This document shows, in pieces, positions 20,442-30,991 of a stretch of 64,000 nt of DNA (its first letter is position 1; each line of letters opens with the position of its first letter). Source of the stretch: Rhinopomastus cyanomelas (taxonomy: Eukaryota > Chordata > Aves > Bucerotiformes > Rhinopomastidae). The translations under genes and the position numbers were made by a program. Location of the stretch: the NCBI GenBank assembly GCA_013400115.1, contig VXBP01000403.1, forward strand, positions 68,489-132,488, read 5' to 3'. The notes under the pieces were generated by a model, which saw only the letters and a program-made list of their open reading frames with translations, was not told where the DNA came from and did no database searches.

Positions 20442-21263
20442 AGCCGTATGGGTGGTGGCACAGTACTCCACAGTTCCTTTCCAAGTGAGAAATCATTTGC
20501 CCTCTCAAATTACCTACTTACAATTTAGATATGAAAGCAGAAGCTCCTCTTTCAACACTACAACCAGCCTAAAACCTACATCTAGAATGAGAAACCTTAT
20601 GCCTAGCTTTTTGGTGCCGGGGCTCAGTCTGGGAAGTTATTTTTTGGAGGTAGCTTTAAAAAAACAGATGATCTACATCTTCATGTCAACTCACAGAGCT
20701 TCAAACGTTAAAAGCTCCCGGTAACAGGGCGAAGCACTTCTCTCTACTGAGAGCTGAAGAGATTTTAAGGCATGCCTCTTCTTTTTGCCTCGTGGTATCA
20801 AGGGCTTTAATTTGACTCCTACTTTTCAGAGATTTATAAAGCGGTGGGGTAGATGGTGCTGTTCTCCAGCTGTCTATTGTGAGGAGTTTCCTCACTGGAC
20901 TAAACACAACATAATTTCTCTGTAATGTTACAGTGGAATCTTGGAAAAACATAATGTTCCTCCTGTGATGTGCAATAGATTCTTCTTTAATTGCAGCAGC
21001 TAAAAAAAGCTTCTATCTTTATAGCTGTGGAACCAAAGCGACAAAGTTTATGGTCTCTCCCTGTCAGCAGGTTTATGGAAAATTTAAAGTATATGTTCTG
21101 AGTTTACAATTTTTTGCTGGAATGCTTACAAAAAACTGTGCTGAGAAAAGACCGTTGGAAGATTAGGAGTTTTTCTGTCTTTCAAGATTCCTGCCATTTG
21201 AATAATCTTTGTGTAGTGTTTTTTCCTTCCATCTCCTCTTCGCTCCAAATGCTCTTTTATCTT
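20442..21263. other. Unique flank
   Basis: ORFs of up to 90 codons without recognisable content; otherwise nothing seen. Confidence 0.45.
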
Positions 21264-21472
21264 GTCACAGAATCGCAGAACATGAGGGATTGGAAGGGAC
21301 CTCGAAAGATGAGCCAGTCCAGTCCCGCTGCCACAGCAGGATCCCCGAGGTCACAGAATCACTGAGCATTAGGGATTGGAAGGGACCTCAAAAGATCATC
21401 CAGTCCAGACCCATCCCCCTGCCAGAGCAGGACCACCTAGACCAAGTCGCACAGGAACACTTCAAAAGTGTT
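21264..21472 (-). mobile_element. Antisense CR1 with two tandem tails
   Basis: Two successive antisense tail-A units, starting at about 21266 and 21353. The second continues into AGTCGCACAGGAACACTTC. Confidence 0.88.
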
Positions 21473-21732
21473 TAAGCTGAAGTGCTCTGAAGTGGAAAAT
21501 GTACTCATGTTGTCTGTTAGACTAAGAATCTTAAATTGGATTCAGTAGCCTTCTGTTTGTAGTCAGTAAAGACGTTGAACTGATGGTCCAGTTGGCCAAA
21601 CTGCACTTTGCATGACTCTGCTCGCTTAATCTGATCAATCTGGTAATTTGTCAGCAGCAACAACAACAAAACTGTAAATAATGCTAAATTAAGCGCAGAG
21701 CAATACAAATGTGATTTCTTTCTAGTGTTACT

Positions 21733-21975
21733 ACATCCAAGGGGCACCGGGTGTGAGCTGGAACCAGTGTGAGGAGGACCTTCTTCCCAGTGAGGGTGAC
21801 AGAGCCCTGGAAGGGGCTGCCTGGGGAGGCTGTGGAGTCTCCTTCACTGGAGACGTTTAAGACCCGCCTGGACATGTTCCTGTGTGACTGGGTCTAGGGG
21901 ATCCTGCTGTGGCGGGGGGATTGGACAGGATGAACTTTTGAGGTCCCTTCCAATCCCTAATGTTCTGTGATTAAT
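21733..21975 (+). mobile_element. CR1 fragment, tail A
   Basis: Begins in the SGCELEQ block with a deletion of the following RRFHIN sequence (AGCTGGAACCAGTGTGAGG), then GLPGEAVESPSLE and tail A. Confidence 0.88.
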
Positions 21976-22478
21976 GTAAAAGAAATGCATCGGGCGGCTG
22001 GGTTGGGGACGGTTTAGTGGAGAAATTACCCAATCCGAAAAGGCAGATATCCTGTTGACTAAGTATTTCTGAAGGCTTCTCTCAAGCACAGGAAATACAG
22101 ATCCTGCAGCCAATTCACATTCTTATTTAGTTCTTACTACATGTGATTACTAAAAAAGCCTACAGTGAGTGCAGCAAGCCCTCCTTTACGAGATCTGCTC
22201 GTTTTTAAAGGCGTGCGTGAAGGGGGCCTTAGTGAGACACAATTTTTGTGTAGACATTGCACCTAGAAGCACCAAATACTACTGCCGTGTCCTGTAAACA
22301 TTTCCATGTCATGCTTGTAGCACGTCAAACCTGACATCTAATAGATCAGGCTGTAGCAGGATCCCCAGCCAGCCCCCAAGATCTTGGTGGCACAATGCTT
22401 TTACCTCCGGGATGTGTCCCAGGCTGTGTGTCGAGGGCTATTGCTGAACCCTTTTAGAGAGCAGGGCTGTAATTGTGC
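21976..22478. other. Unique flank
   Basis: Nothing recognised beyond a possible 20-bp antisense CR1 scrap near 22355. Confidence 0.45.
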
Positions 22479-22560
22479 ACCCCGTCTTGGGGCAGGGGGA
22501 TTGGACTGGATGATCTCTCAAGGTCCCTTCCAACCCCTAGTGTTCTGTGAGTCTGTGAAA
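22479..22560 (+). mobile_element. CR1 tail A only
   Basis: GGGGCAGGGGGATTGGACTGG to GTGAGTCTGTGAAAG. Confidence 0.83.
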
Positions 22561-22915
22561 GCTGCTAACGGCATCCCTAGTGTCACTGGTGCAGGGCGGA
22601 CGCGATGGTGCTTTCACATAACCCTCCGGCGTGTTTTAGTGCTGTTTGCCTGCGGTAAAAAGGTCAAATATTTGTCTCCCTGAGAACACCCAGAATGAGT
22701 GAGGCTTTAAAAACCGCACGCAAGGTGCACGGAGGTTCTGCAGGATGCACTCAGAGGTCGACGCTGAGGGTGCACCTACTGTGTCTCTGCGCAGCTGTTA
22801 TTCACTCAGTCCAGTGATCTGCTTTAAAGAGAAATTTAAGGTCCATTCTGCAGCAGGCTGGAGGGGTGACTACTTCTTAAAGCAGATGTTTAAAGGTTGT
22901 TTGGATGAGCTATGT

Positions 22916-23101
22916 TTTTTCACAGACAGAGTGGTCAGGCACTGGAATGGGCTTCCCAGGGAGGTGGTTGAGTCGCCATCCCTGGATGAATTTAAAAGTC
23001 ACTTAGATGTAGTGTTGAGGGGTGAACTTGTAGCGTGTGGTTGATGGTTGGACTCGCTGATCCCGGGTGTCTTTTCCAACCAGAGTGATTCTGTGATTCT
23101 T
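22916..23101 (+). mobile_element. CR1 fragment, tail B
   Basis: GTGGTCAGGCACTGGAATGG, CTTAGATGTAGTGTTGAGG, GATCCCGGGTGTCTTTTCC, then GTGATTCTGTGATTC. The part of the tail around GGGGATCTGGTTT is deleted. Confidence 0.87.
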
Positions 23102-23664
23102 GCAGCAAGCAGCTCCACATCAGGTCTCAGCTCATGCAGTTCAGCATGAGCTAATGCTTCTCCTGCGTGTTACGGAGACACAAAGGGGAATCTCCGAGAG
23201 TGGTCGACCTCAGACTTGTAGCTGCCGTTCGTTTCAGGCTGTGTAGCCCCACAGGTGGGCTGCTCAGAGCTGTGCTGGTGTGTGAGTGTCTGCAGATGCA
23301 TGTTTGCCCACTCTGGGCAAACATGCTCACTCTTTCCCCCCCACCTCACGCTGTCTGGTGTGCTTTCAGAAAAACTCTTCGAAGACTTTGTGAACCGCTG
23401 GGTATGAGCGCCTGCTTATTGTTGGTTTTGACTGGGAACATGTTTAGCCCAGTGTTATTTAAATAAGCTTATCTCTTTGATCAAAGTCTACCATCTGAAA
23501 TTTGAACAGAGTTGGGAGGGAGGGCGGGTGGGTGAGGAAATCTATCAAGTGCTGCTGCCTTAGCTGTGTGCCTGCGCTTCAGATCCATCTCGCACAGCAA
23601 ATAGTGTTATTGCCAAAATAAAATACTTCTTAGTAGCCTTTTCTCAAAGCTGTTAGTGACCTGC
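23102..23664. other. Unique flank
   Basis: No repeat or gene recognised. A perfect short inverted repeat, TGTTTGCCC...GGGCAAACA, lies at 23300-23320. Confidence 0.45.
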
Positions 23665-23829
23665 AGATTTGCCCAGGGGACTGTGGAGTCTCCTTCTCTG
23701 GAGATGTTTAAACCCACCTGGATGTGTTCCTGTGTGACTTGGTCTAGGTGATCCTGCTGTGACAGGGGGACTGGGCTGGATGATCTTCTGAGGTCCCTTC
23801 CAATCCCTAATGTTCTGTGATTCTGCGAC
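23665..23829 (+). mobile_element. CR1 fragment, tail A
   Basis: Starts within the GLPR.VVESPSLE block (GCCCAGGGGACTGTGGAGTC) and ends GTTCTGTGATTCTGCG. Confidence 0.88.
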
Positions 23830-24300
23830 TTTTCGGTCTCTTGGTTTTTTGAAGGTTGAGCCAACTAACTTTGGAGTCGTTCAAGTATAGCGTAGACTTC
23901 GCTAGTGTTCAAAGCACGCTAACTGGAGCTCATATATTAATGCATTTAGGGTTGGCATTAGCCTGTTTCACTGACTGAACCACAGACCACAGCAATAAAG
24001 CTGGGCAGCCCGAAACAGCTTCTGGAGGTTTTCATTTAGCTGGTTGAGGGGAACGGGTTTGTGCAAAGATAAAATTATATGGAATGAGCTTGCAAGACGA
24101 AGCATGCGTGCCACACCTTTTCATTATGTTCTCTAGTTTTTTTTCCCCTTCTAAATATAACCTCGAGAGGCATTTTAGTTTATTTTAAAGCTGACCCCGC
24201 TCGATGATTTTGGATTACTTGATTATTATTTTTTTTGTGAAGTCAGATTTCAAAATTCAAGTTTCCTGAGGTTTTATGCAGAGAACTAGAAAAAACAGGT

Positions 24301-24532
24301 TCACAGAATCACAGAACATTAGGGATTGGAAGGGACCTCGAAAGATCATTTACTCCAACTCCCCCCTGCCACAGTAGGATCACAGAATATTAGGGTTTGG
24401 AAGGGACCTCAAAAGATCATCCAGTCCAACCCCCCCCCCAGCAGAATCACAGGACATTAGAGTTTGGGGGGGACCTCGGAAGATCGTCCAGTCCAGTCCC
24501 CCTGCCACAGCCGCATCACCCAGATCAGGTCT
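24301..24532 (-). mobile_element. Antisense CR1 with three tandem tails
   Basis: Three successive antisense tail-A units starting near 24302, 24380 and 24445, of 60-80 bp each. The middle unit contains a C10 run that probably arose by slippage. Only 1 kb upstream of ESR1 exon 1. Confidence 0.9.
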
Positions 24533-24785
24533 CCTGTATTCAATTCACATGCCACGCAAGGAAATATTTTCCCCTAACTTTTTAGGGTCTTTCTGTGGCA
24601 AAGTCCGAGTGCCGCTTTCTGTCGTCATTTTGTAGTCTGAAAGGAACCAGGGAGAGGTTTCTGGGCTAATCTAAAGCACTTGACAGCGTTTCTGTTATGC
24701 TCCAGTTACATCGAGCTGCTGTTACTGGTGACCGTATCTTACAAACCTTTTCTCCTACATGGATAACAGCCACTCTTTAATCTCA

Positions 24786-24830
24786 GGTTCACAGAGCGTT
24801 AGGGGTTGGAGAGGACCTCGACAGACCGCG
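24786..24830 (-). mobile_element. Short antisense CR1 tail remnant
   Basis: GGTTCACAGAGCGTTAGGGG through GACCTCGACAGACCG; 45 bp. Confidence 0.7.
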
Positions 24831-25476
24831 TGAGCTGGTGTCGCTGGCTGAGGCGTGCCGCACGCACAGATGTGCACGCTTGCACACACGTTCTGCTTTG
24901 CCCCGTCTCAGTTCCAGCCCCGTCCTGCTCGGGGCCATCGCAATGTCCACATCACGTATTTCTAGCAAACACAAAAATGAATCAAACGGGAGGGGAGAGA
25001 TAAGCGCGGCTAGGCTGGAGCCTGCCGCGGAAACCAAAGGCAGCGCAGTCTGCCCGGCCGCTGCGCCGCTCTTCCTGGTTGGATTGAGATATTCTTTCCC
25101 GTTAGTTGCTCAGAGTGCTGCCTACCCCAAGTGGAAAATGAAATGGCTTGTGAGAACGAAGCAACGTTCCGAGGGACAATTATTTGGTGTAACTCCAAAA
25201 CTAATCGTTTCTGAGGTGATATTTAAACCAACGTCGGCACGAGGCAGGAGCCCCTGGCACGCAGCCAGCGCCCTGTAATACATATTAGTGCAGATGAGGA
25301 GTTCCTAAAAAGTTAGAAAGAGGGAGGGAGGGAGGGAGAATGTGTGTTTTCTGTGCTCCCTCTACACGGGTTTGTATCCTCCTCCTCGCCGAGATCAGAC
25401 GACTGTACCTGTGTGCAGCGGCGCTCGATTGTGATTTCTGTTGAGCCTCAGAATAGGTTCTGGTGTTTTTTTTTAG
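24831..25476 (+). promoter_or_regulatory. ESR1: ESR1 proximal 5' flank, candidate promoter or UTR
   Basis: The only sizeable repeat-free block immediately before exon 1. It holds moderate CpG at 24840-25060, an A/T-rich TAATACATATTAG element at about 25276-25288, a G-rich GGGAGGGAGGGAGGG tract at 25322-25336, and the polypyrimidine tract of the exon 1 acceptor. In human ESR1 the proximal promoter A lies just upstream of the same acceptor, so by position this should contain the proximal promoter and the 5' UTR of transcripts starting locally. No transcription start can be fixed from sequence. Upstream exons from more distal promoters would splice to 25477. Confidence 0.5.
25322..25336 (+). promoter_or_regulatory. 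Potential G-quadruplex tract
   Basis: Four GGG runs separated by single A residues, on the coding strand about 230 bp before the start codon. The pattern meets the usual G4 sequence rule; formation is untested. Confidence 0.5.
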
Positions 25477-25553
25477 GTGGACTGCCAGCTGCCGATCCCA
25501 CTGTTGACAGTAAAAGCAGATATGTTCCTTGCTCGCTGCCATTAGCACTGACC
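25477..25553 (+). other. ESR1: ESR1 5' UTR of exon 1 downstream of conserved acceptor
   Basis: The sequence TTTTTTTTTAG|GTGGACTGCC resembles the human ESR1 acceptor used by all upstream UTR exons (…TTCCAG|GTGGCCCGCC), which lies about 70 nt before the human ATG; here the gap is 77 nt. The leader contains a 7-codon uORF (25522-25545). Confidence 0.75.
25522..25545 (+). other. Seven-codon upstream ORF
   Basis: ATG at 25522 in a different frame from ESR1 encodes MFLARCH and stops at TAG 25543-25545, 8 nt before the ESR1 ATG. It has a purine-free -3 context (GATATG), so leaky scanning is likely. Such short uORFs usually dampen translation of the main frame. Confidence 0.6.
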
Positions 25554-25981
25554 ATGACCCTTCACACCAAAACCGCTGGAGTTACCCTGCTGCACCAGAT
25601 TCAAGGCACCGAACTGGAGACGCTGAGCAGACCTCAGCTGAAGATTCCCCTGGAAAGATCGCTCAGCGACATGTACGTGGAGAGCAACAAGACAGGAGTT
25701 TTTAACTACCCAGAAGGAGCCGCTTATGATTTTGGTACTGCAGCTCCCGTGTACAGCTCTGCTACTCTCAGTTATGCCCCTACTTCTGAATCTTTCGGAT
25801 CCAGCAGCCTGGCAGGATTTCACTCACTGAACAATGTCCCACCAAGCCCCGTGGTGTTCTTGCAAACGGCACCGCAGCTCTCACCCTTCATCCATCATCA
25901 CAGCCAACAGGTACCCTATTACCTCGAAAACGAACAGAACGCCTTTGGGATGAGGGAAGCTGCTCCTCCAGCCTTCTACAG
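25554..25981 (+). CDS. ESR1: ESR1 coding exon 1: A/B domain of estrogen receptor alpha
   Basis: Encodes residues 1-142 and two bases of codon 143. ER alpha is a ligand-activated nuclear receptor that binds estradiol and regulates genes through estrogen response elements. This exon carries the N-terminal AF-1 region: HTKTAGVTLLHQIQG at the start, the conserved RPQLKIPLERSLSDMYVE, a Ser/Tyr/Pro-rich middle, and SQQVPYYLENEQ near the end, then PAFYR at the donor AG|GTAAAT (25982). The start chosen is the ATG at 25554 (ACCATGA, A at -3). The usual first codon two positions earlier is CTG here (25548), so the protein is two residues shorter than the MTMTLHTK form. An internal in-frame Met at residue 40 (25671) matches the start of the shorter chicken ER alpha form that lacks the A domain. 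Confidence 0.97.
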
Positions 25982-26495
25982 GTAAATGTTACCGATAATT
26001 TCTCTTTCTTCTTTAAGCAGATGAACTGAGAGGGTTAGGATGTGGAAATGTGTCCGCAGCGCTCTTTTCTTTCTGTGTGAAGGACCGTGTGGTTTAATGG
26101 AGGGATCTGCAGTATCTAGTCCATAAAAAAGTACCGGAGAGTAAAACAAGCGTGTGATTTACATGTGGGGACTGCAAGCTGTACGTTCTGAAAACCGTAC
26201 AGAAACAAGGAACTTAGCGAGTGATAAGCAAAAGTGTTTCCTGGGGAAACATGAGATCAGAACTGATCAAAGAATGGCAAATGACCCCCTTGTTATCCTA
26301 CAGTCGAATTACTGAACGACACTAAAAAACCTTCCACCATCACACTTCTGCGTGTGAGCGGCTGTTTATTCGGCTCTAAGCTGATGGTAACGAGTGTTTT
26401 TCTGTGGCTTCCTTGCTGGTGTGAGAAGTGGCTTCTGTAGGTTTCTGTGTGTTCAGATGCACAGTATTCTGCCTAATAAACTCGTAGAGTTGTTA

Positions 26496-26581
26496 TTTTA
26501 GGGGTGAACTTGTAAGGGATGGGTAGGTGGTTGGACTCGATGATCCCGGGGGTCTTTTCCGACCAAAGCGGTTCTGTCTCG
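26496..26581 (+). mobile_element. CR1 tail B only
   Basis: TTTTAGGGGTGAACTTGTAAG, GGTTGGACTCGATGATCCCG, then GGGTCTTTTCCGACC. Confidence 0.82.
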
Positions 26582-26919
26582 GTGACAGTATTTCAGCCAT
26601 TCTGAGAGCTGTGTTCATGTTACCCTGCGTTTTGCACGGGAGGGTGATCTACATTCATCGTAAATCCGGCTTGCTGCTTTCCAAAAGAGGAGGTTTGGTG
26701 ATTGTTGTCCCTTACTGGAGGGGATATGTTTTTTAGTCTAGAATAGAAAGATAAAAGAATGTGGGGATGTGGTGGGGGAGGTGGTGGTTGTGGCTTCCGT
26801 GGTTTAAATATTTATTGACGGTTGTGAAAACATTTCTGTGATTTTTGGAGTGTGGGAAATTGATAGAACTGTAGTTTGCAAGCAAATCTAGTCAGAAGCA
26901 CCGATACCCACCCCAATAA

Positions 26920-27141
26920 GTCTCCTTCTCTGGAAGCGTTTAAAACCTGCCTGGATGTGTTTCTGTGCAGCACGGTCTAGGTGGTCCTGCTGTGGCAGGG
27001 GGACTGGGCTGGATGAGCTTTCGAGATCCCTTCCAGTCGCTGATGTCCTGTGATTCTGTGATCCTGCTGTGGCAGGGGCAGTGGACTGGATGAGCTTTGG
27101 AGGACCCTTTTGAGGTCCCTGCTGTTCAGTGCTGCTGTGAT
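26920..27141 (+). mobile_element. CR1 fragment with two tandem tail-A copies
   Basis: Starts AGTCTCCTTCTCTGGAAGCG; first tail ends GTGATTCTGTGATCC at about 27063 and a second, more damaged tail follows to 27141. Confidence 0.87.
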
Positions 27142-27647
27142 CAGTGTTTGTTCGCTGTTAACACCATAGTTTTTGTATCAGCTTATTATACAGTGAATCA
27201 GCGTGAACTTTTCACTGTCACTTCTTTTCCCCTAAGCTGTCTGTGTCTGTTTATTTGAGAGCTACAGGTGAGTTTGCTAAAAATGGAAGGACTGAAAAAA
27301 TGAAAGCAAGTTCTTTTTTCCTGGTTGAGGGCCAGGCTGTCAGACTCGATTGCACAATATAGCATGTTGCTGCAAACAGCAGCGTGTGCCCTTAAAGGCA
27401 GCCTAACGCAGCCCAGTCTGATCTGAGAAGCTGGTGGCAGAATCTGGACTTTTTTCACAGCTGATCGATTGGTTTTGGGGAGCAGATGCAATGCAGACTG
27501 GTGAAACTGGGAGATCATAGATTATGACATAGATTATGTCCAAGGAGTTGAGCTGTTAACTGAGCTGCTTCAGACAAAATGCATCTCAGTAGAACTGTAG
27601 GAAGAATGAAAGCAGGTCAGAGCATAAAGTTCTTGAATAATTACCCG

Positions 27648-27809
27648 TGCCCTGGGGGACTGTGGAATCTCCTTCTCTGGAGATGTTTAAAAGGTGCCTG
27701 CACATGTTCCTGTGCGACTGGATCTAGGTGGTCCTGCTCTGGCAGGGGGATTGGACTGGATGATCTTTCGAGGTCCCTTCCAATCTCTCATGTTCTGTGA
27801 TTCTGTGAC
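27648..27809 (+). mobile_element. CR1 fragment, tail A
   Basis: CCCTGGGGGACTGTGGAATC through to GTGATTCTGTGACTTG. Confidence 0.9.
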
Positions 27810-28074
27810 TTGAGAGTGAAACTGCACTTTGTGCTGGATTAAATGTGTTGGGTTTTTTCAAACGTGAACATCCAGTGCAAACCACCAGTGGGAGGTGTCT
27901 GAGTGACCTTAGATGTGTAAACAGGGGACTAGTGAGTTTGTGAAACTTAAATATCCTTCAGGAGGAATCAACAGCAAAAATCACATGGGAGTGGAAGCTG
28001 ATCTGTGGAAATAATGGCCTTTTCTTGCTACACATTGAAGTGAGGTGAGACACTTTAAAATAAAGGTCTTTATT

Positions 28075-28135
28075 AATTGGACTAGATGATCCCTCAAGGT
28101 CCCTTCCAATCCCTGATGTTCTGTGGTTCTGTGAA
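28075..28135 (+). mobile_element. CR1 tail-A remnant
   Basis: TTGGACTAGATGATCCCTC through GTGGTTCTGTGAAATT. Confidence 0.78.
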
Positions 28136-28186
28136 ATTAGTTTACTTTTGAACTTTAGCTGCTGGAGCAAACATGCAAGGCCAGTG

Positions 28187-28272
28187 CTGGATCTAGGGGA
28201 TCCTGCTGTGGCGGGGGGACTGGACCGCATGGCCTTTCGAGGTCCCTTCCAATAACGTTCAGTGATTGTGTA
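28187..28272 (+). mobile_element. CR1 tail A only
   Basis: CTGGATCTAGGGGATCCTGC through a damaged end (CAATAACGTTCAGTGATTG). Only 50 bp after the previous tail, so the two may be one split element. Confidence 0.82.
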
Positions 28273-28593
28273 TTTCCTGATCTTCCTTACCAAGGATAGC
28301 CGTGTCCCTTGATGGCGAGCTGCAGTCGTATTGAGTCGGCGAGGCTCCGTGCCGCCGTAATTAGGTGAATTTATGATCCTGCATGTGCAGGCGGCTGGTT
28401 CTCATGCAGGGTTACTCAAACGCTTTATGGTCCCTTCCAGTCACAGTTGTGTAAAGCACATCTGGTGTAGTAACACGAAATGAGCATCAACGTGCTCGCC
28501 GTCCTGCTCTTTTGCTACCAGGCTGTTGGAATCAAATGCCTTTGCCCTTTCTTCATTTCATTGGTGCAAGATCGTATTTACAGAACTCTCACA

Positions 28594-28792
28594 CAGAATC
28601 ACAGAACATCCGGGACTGGAAGGGACCTTGAAAGATCATCAGCCAGTCTAGCTTCTGCCAGATGTGCCAGAAATCCCCCTGCCACAGCAGGATCACCGAG
28701 ATCCAGTCACAGAACCACAGCATCACAGAGCATTAGGGAGTGGAAGGGACCTCAAAAGAGCACCCAGCCCAGTCGCCCCCTCACCACGGCAT
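28594..28792 (-). mobile_element. Antisense CR1 with two tails
   Basis: Antisense tail A at 28594-28705, then a second unit from about 28718 (CATCACAGAGCATTAGGGAG). The first has an 18-bp disruption in the middle. Confidence 0.85.
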
Positions 28793-29132
28793 GCTCCTAA
28801 CCTCAGACCCAGAAGGACTCCTCTGCAAGTCGCATTTACCTCTCTGTGTAACGTGACTGTGCTCTTTGGTTTGTAAGACGGATCTGTTTGCGTTGCATCA
28901 TCCTGTTACACGCTGGGCTGCAGAGGCAAACTTGCATGCGGTGCCACAAGCAGCTGGGACAGTAAATAGTCACCGGGGGTCGGAGCTGGGCATTATATTT
29001 GTTAGGACTTGTTAAAAAAACTCAGTCGTAAAACTCTAAACTTACTGTAGTGATAAGGAAAACTTTTACCGGCCGTTTGTTAATAAATATTTTAACTTGT
29101 TCTGGCTACAGACAGCTGTAGCTGCACGTGTA

Positions 29133-29222
29133 TAGGTGGTCCTGCTGCGGCAGGGGGATTGGACTGGATGATCTTTTGAGGTCCCTTCCAGTCCCTAATG
29201 TTCTGTGACTCTGTGATTAATT
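29133..29222 (+). mobile_element. CR1 tail A only
   Basis: AGGTGGTCCTGCTGCGGC through GTGACTCTGTGATTA. Confidence 0.87.
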
Positions 29223-29707
29223 CTGAAGTTAAATATAACTTACTTCAGATAGGGTTTTCTCTTTGAAAAGAAAATAACAACTGGCTCCTGTATCAGGCCG
29301 AAGAGAGCAAAACAATACATAAAGAAAAGAATAATTTTTGTAAAGAATAAAAAAAATATCCAAACATTCTCCTTTTTTGAGGCTTTAAATCATTGGACAT
29401 CAGGATTTGAGGGGGGAGAAAAGGGTCGTAATTAATGAAACTTGTGCTGTCTTTAACTTGACTCCTTTCATGTCTGACCTTGTGGCTGTTTTCGTAGAGA
29501 GCCAAGCTAAAATACCTTTCTCTTATCTTCCAGTGTCTGTATCTTCCAGCACAAGGGGGAAGACATAGTGCTGGTTGTGCTTTTAATTCTCCTCAAGTCT
29601 CCCTTTTGGTTTTATTTTCTCAATCACTAACAATAGTCTGTTTTTTTAATTAGATGTTAACTAGCAGTTGATTAGTGTTACAAGATATCTTGAACTCAGT
29701 ATTACAT

Positions 29708-29780
29708 GGAATCACAGAGCACTAGGGATTGGAAGGGACCTCGGAAGATCAGTCAGGCCAATCCTCCCGTCACAGCAGTA
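29708..29780 (-). mobile_element. Antisense CR1 tail A
   Basis: GGAATCACAGAGCACTAGGG to CTCCCGTCACAGCAG. Left arm of a spaced inverted pair with 29875-29945. Confidence 0.85.
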
Positions 29781-29874
29781 AATTAAAAGATGTCTTTTGT
29801 CCTTGCTTGGTAACTTTGAGGTACTTGATGCAGTTTTGTTATTTCCTGTGCTTTTCAGCAGGATTTTGTTGGTT

Positions 29875-29945
29875 TGTGGGGGAGATTGGACTAGACGATC
29901 TTTCAGGGTCCCTTCTAATCCCTAATGTTCCGTGCTTCTGTGACC
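29875..29945 (+). mobile_element. Sense CR1 tail A
   Basis: GTGGGGGAGATTGGACTAGAC to CCGTGCTTCTGTGACC. Right arm of the pair with 29708-29780; about 95 bp of non-repeat sequence lies between. Confidence 0.83.
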
Positions 29946-30134
29946 AAACAAGCAGCATTTCAGTAGCTAAAACCTACCTCAGTAAATTTCTACACTCAAA
30001 AGGAAAAATGACTCCTTTGCGTTCTCACAGTGAGTGATGTTTGGCCAGAACGGATTTAAAAATGGAGGGCACCTAACAGGTATCTTGTGAGGGGGTTGTC
30101 TGGCAGTCTGTAGTGAGTGAGAGAGGCAGCTCAA

Positions 30135-30222
30135 ATCACAGAACATTGGGGATTGGAAGGGACCTCGAAAGATCATCTGGTGGAATCCCCCTGCCACAGC
30201 AGGGCCACCTAGACCATTGAGT
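30135..30222 (-). mobile_element. Antisense CR1 tail A
   Basis: AATCACAGAACATTGGGGATTG to CAGGGCCACCTAGACC. Confidence 0.87.
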
Positions 30223-30285
30223 GTACAAACAGAAATAACCAGATGAAAAATCATTCATTGCTCTCTGACTTGTACAGGCTGGTAC

Positions 30286-30680
30286 CTCAGGAAAGGCTGA
30301 GGGAGCTGGGGCTCGTTAGTTTGGAGAAGAAGAGGCTGAGGGGTGACCTGTTGATAAAAATGTAAAGGGGGGTGTCAGGAGGATGGAGCCAGGCTCTGCT
30401 CAGGGGCATCTAACTATAGGACAAGGGGCAGTGGGTGTCAGCTGGAACAGAGGAGGTTCCACATCAATATGAGAAGGACCTTCGTCCCAGTGAGGGTGAC
30501 AGAGCACTGGAACAGGCTGCCTGAGGGGTGGAGTCTCCTTCTCTGGAGATGTTTAAAACCCACCTGGCCATGTTCCTGTGTGACTGGATCTAGGTGATCC
30601 TGCTGTGGCAGGGGGATTGGACTGGATGATCTTTGGAGGTCCCTTCCAATCCCTAATGTTCTGTGATTCTCTGAATGATT
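30286..30680 (+). mobile_element. CR1 fragment, tail A
   Basis: Longer copy that includes the EERLRELGL block (CCTCAGGAAAGGCTGAGGG), then CQEDGARLCS, RRFHIN and tail A. A partial older tail (TGAATGATTCTATGGTTCC) follows to about 30712. Confidence 0.92.
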
Positions 30681-30916
30681 CCAGCCTGAATGATTCTATG
30701 GTTCCATGATTCCATTCTACCACGCTGAAATGGGCTCTGAATAGTTTGAGATGTGCTGTTTCAGTCAGTAAGCTCACAGCTTTAATTGTTAATGCTTAAT
30801 AAAATTGAGAAATATTACACATGCAGACTGATCCCTCGTCTGCTGATTTCATGAGCCCATCAGTCTGAAAAGCACTTACTGAACCTAATGGGATTAGTTT
30901 TTTTAGCCTGTCTGAT

Positions 30917-30991
30917 TCACAGAAGATGAGGGATTGGAGAGGACCTTGAAAGATCATCCAGTCCAATCCCCCTGCCACAGCAGGATTCATT
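30917..30991 (-). mobile_element. Antisense CR1 tail A
   Basis: GATTCACAGAAGATGAGGG to CCACAGCAGGATTCAT. Confidence 0.85.

Noticed and set aside
25344..25553. In-frame open extension upstream of the ESR1 ATG
   Set aside because: It contains no ATG, crosses the T-run splice acceptor at 25475, and its peptide does not resemble ER alpha. It is 5' flank/UTR.
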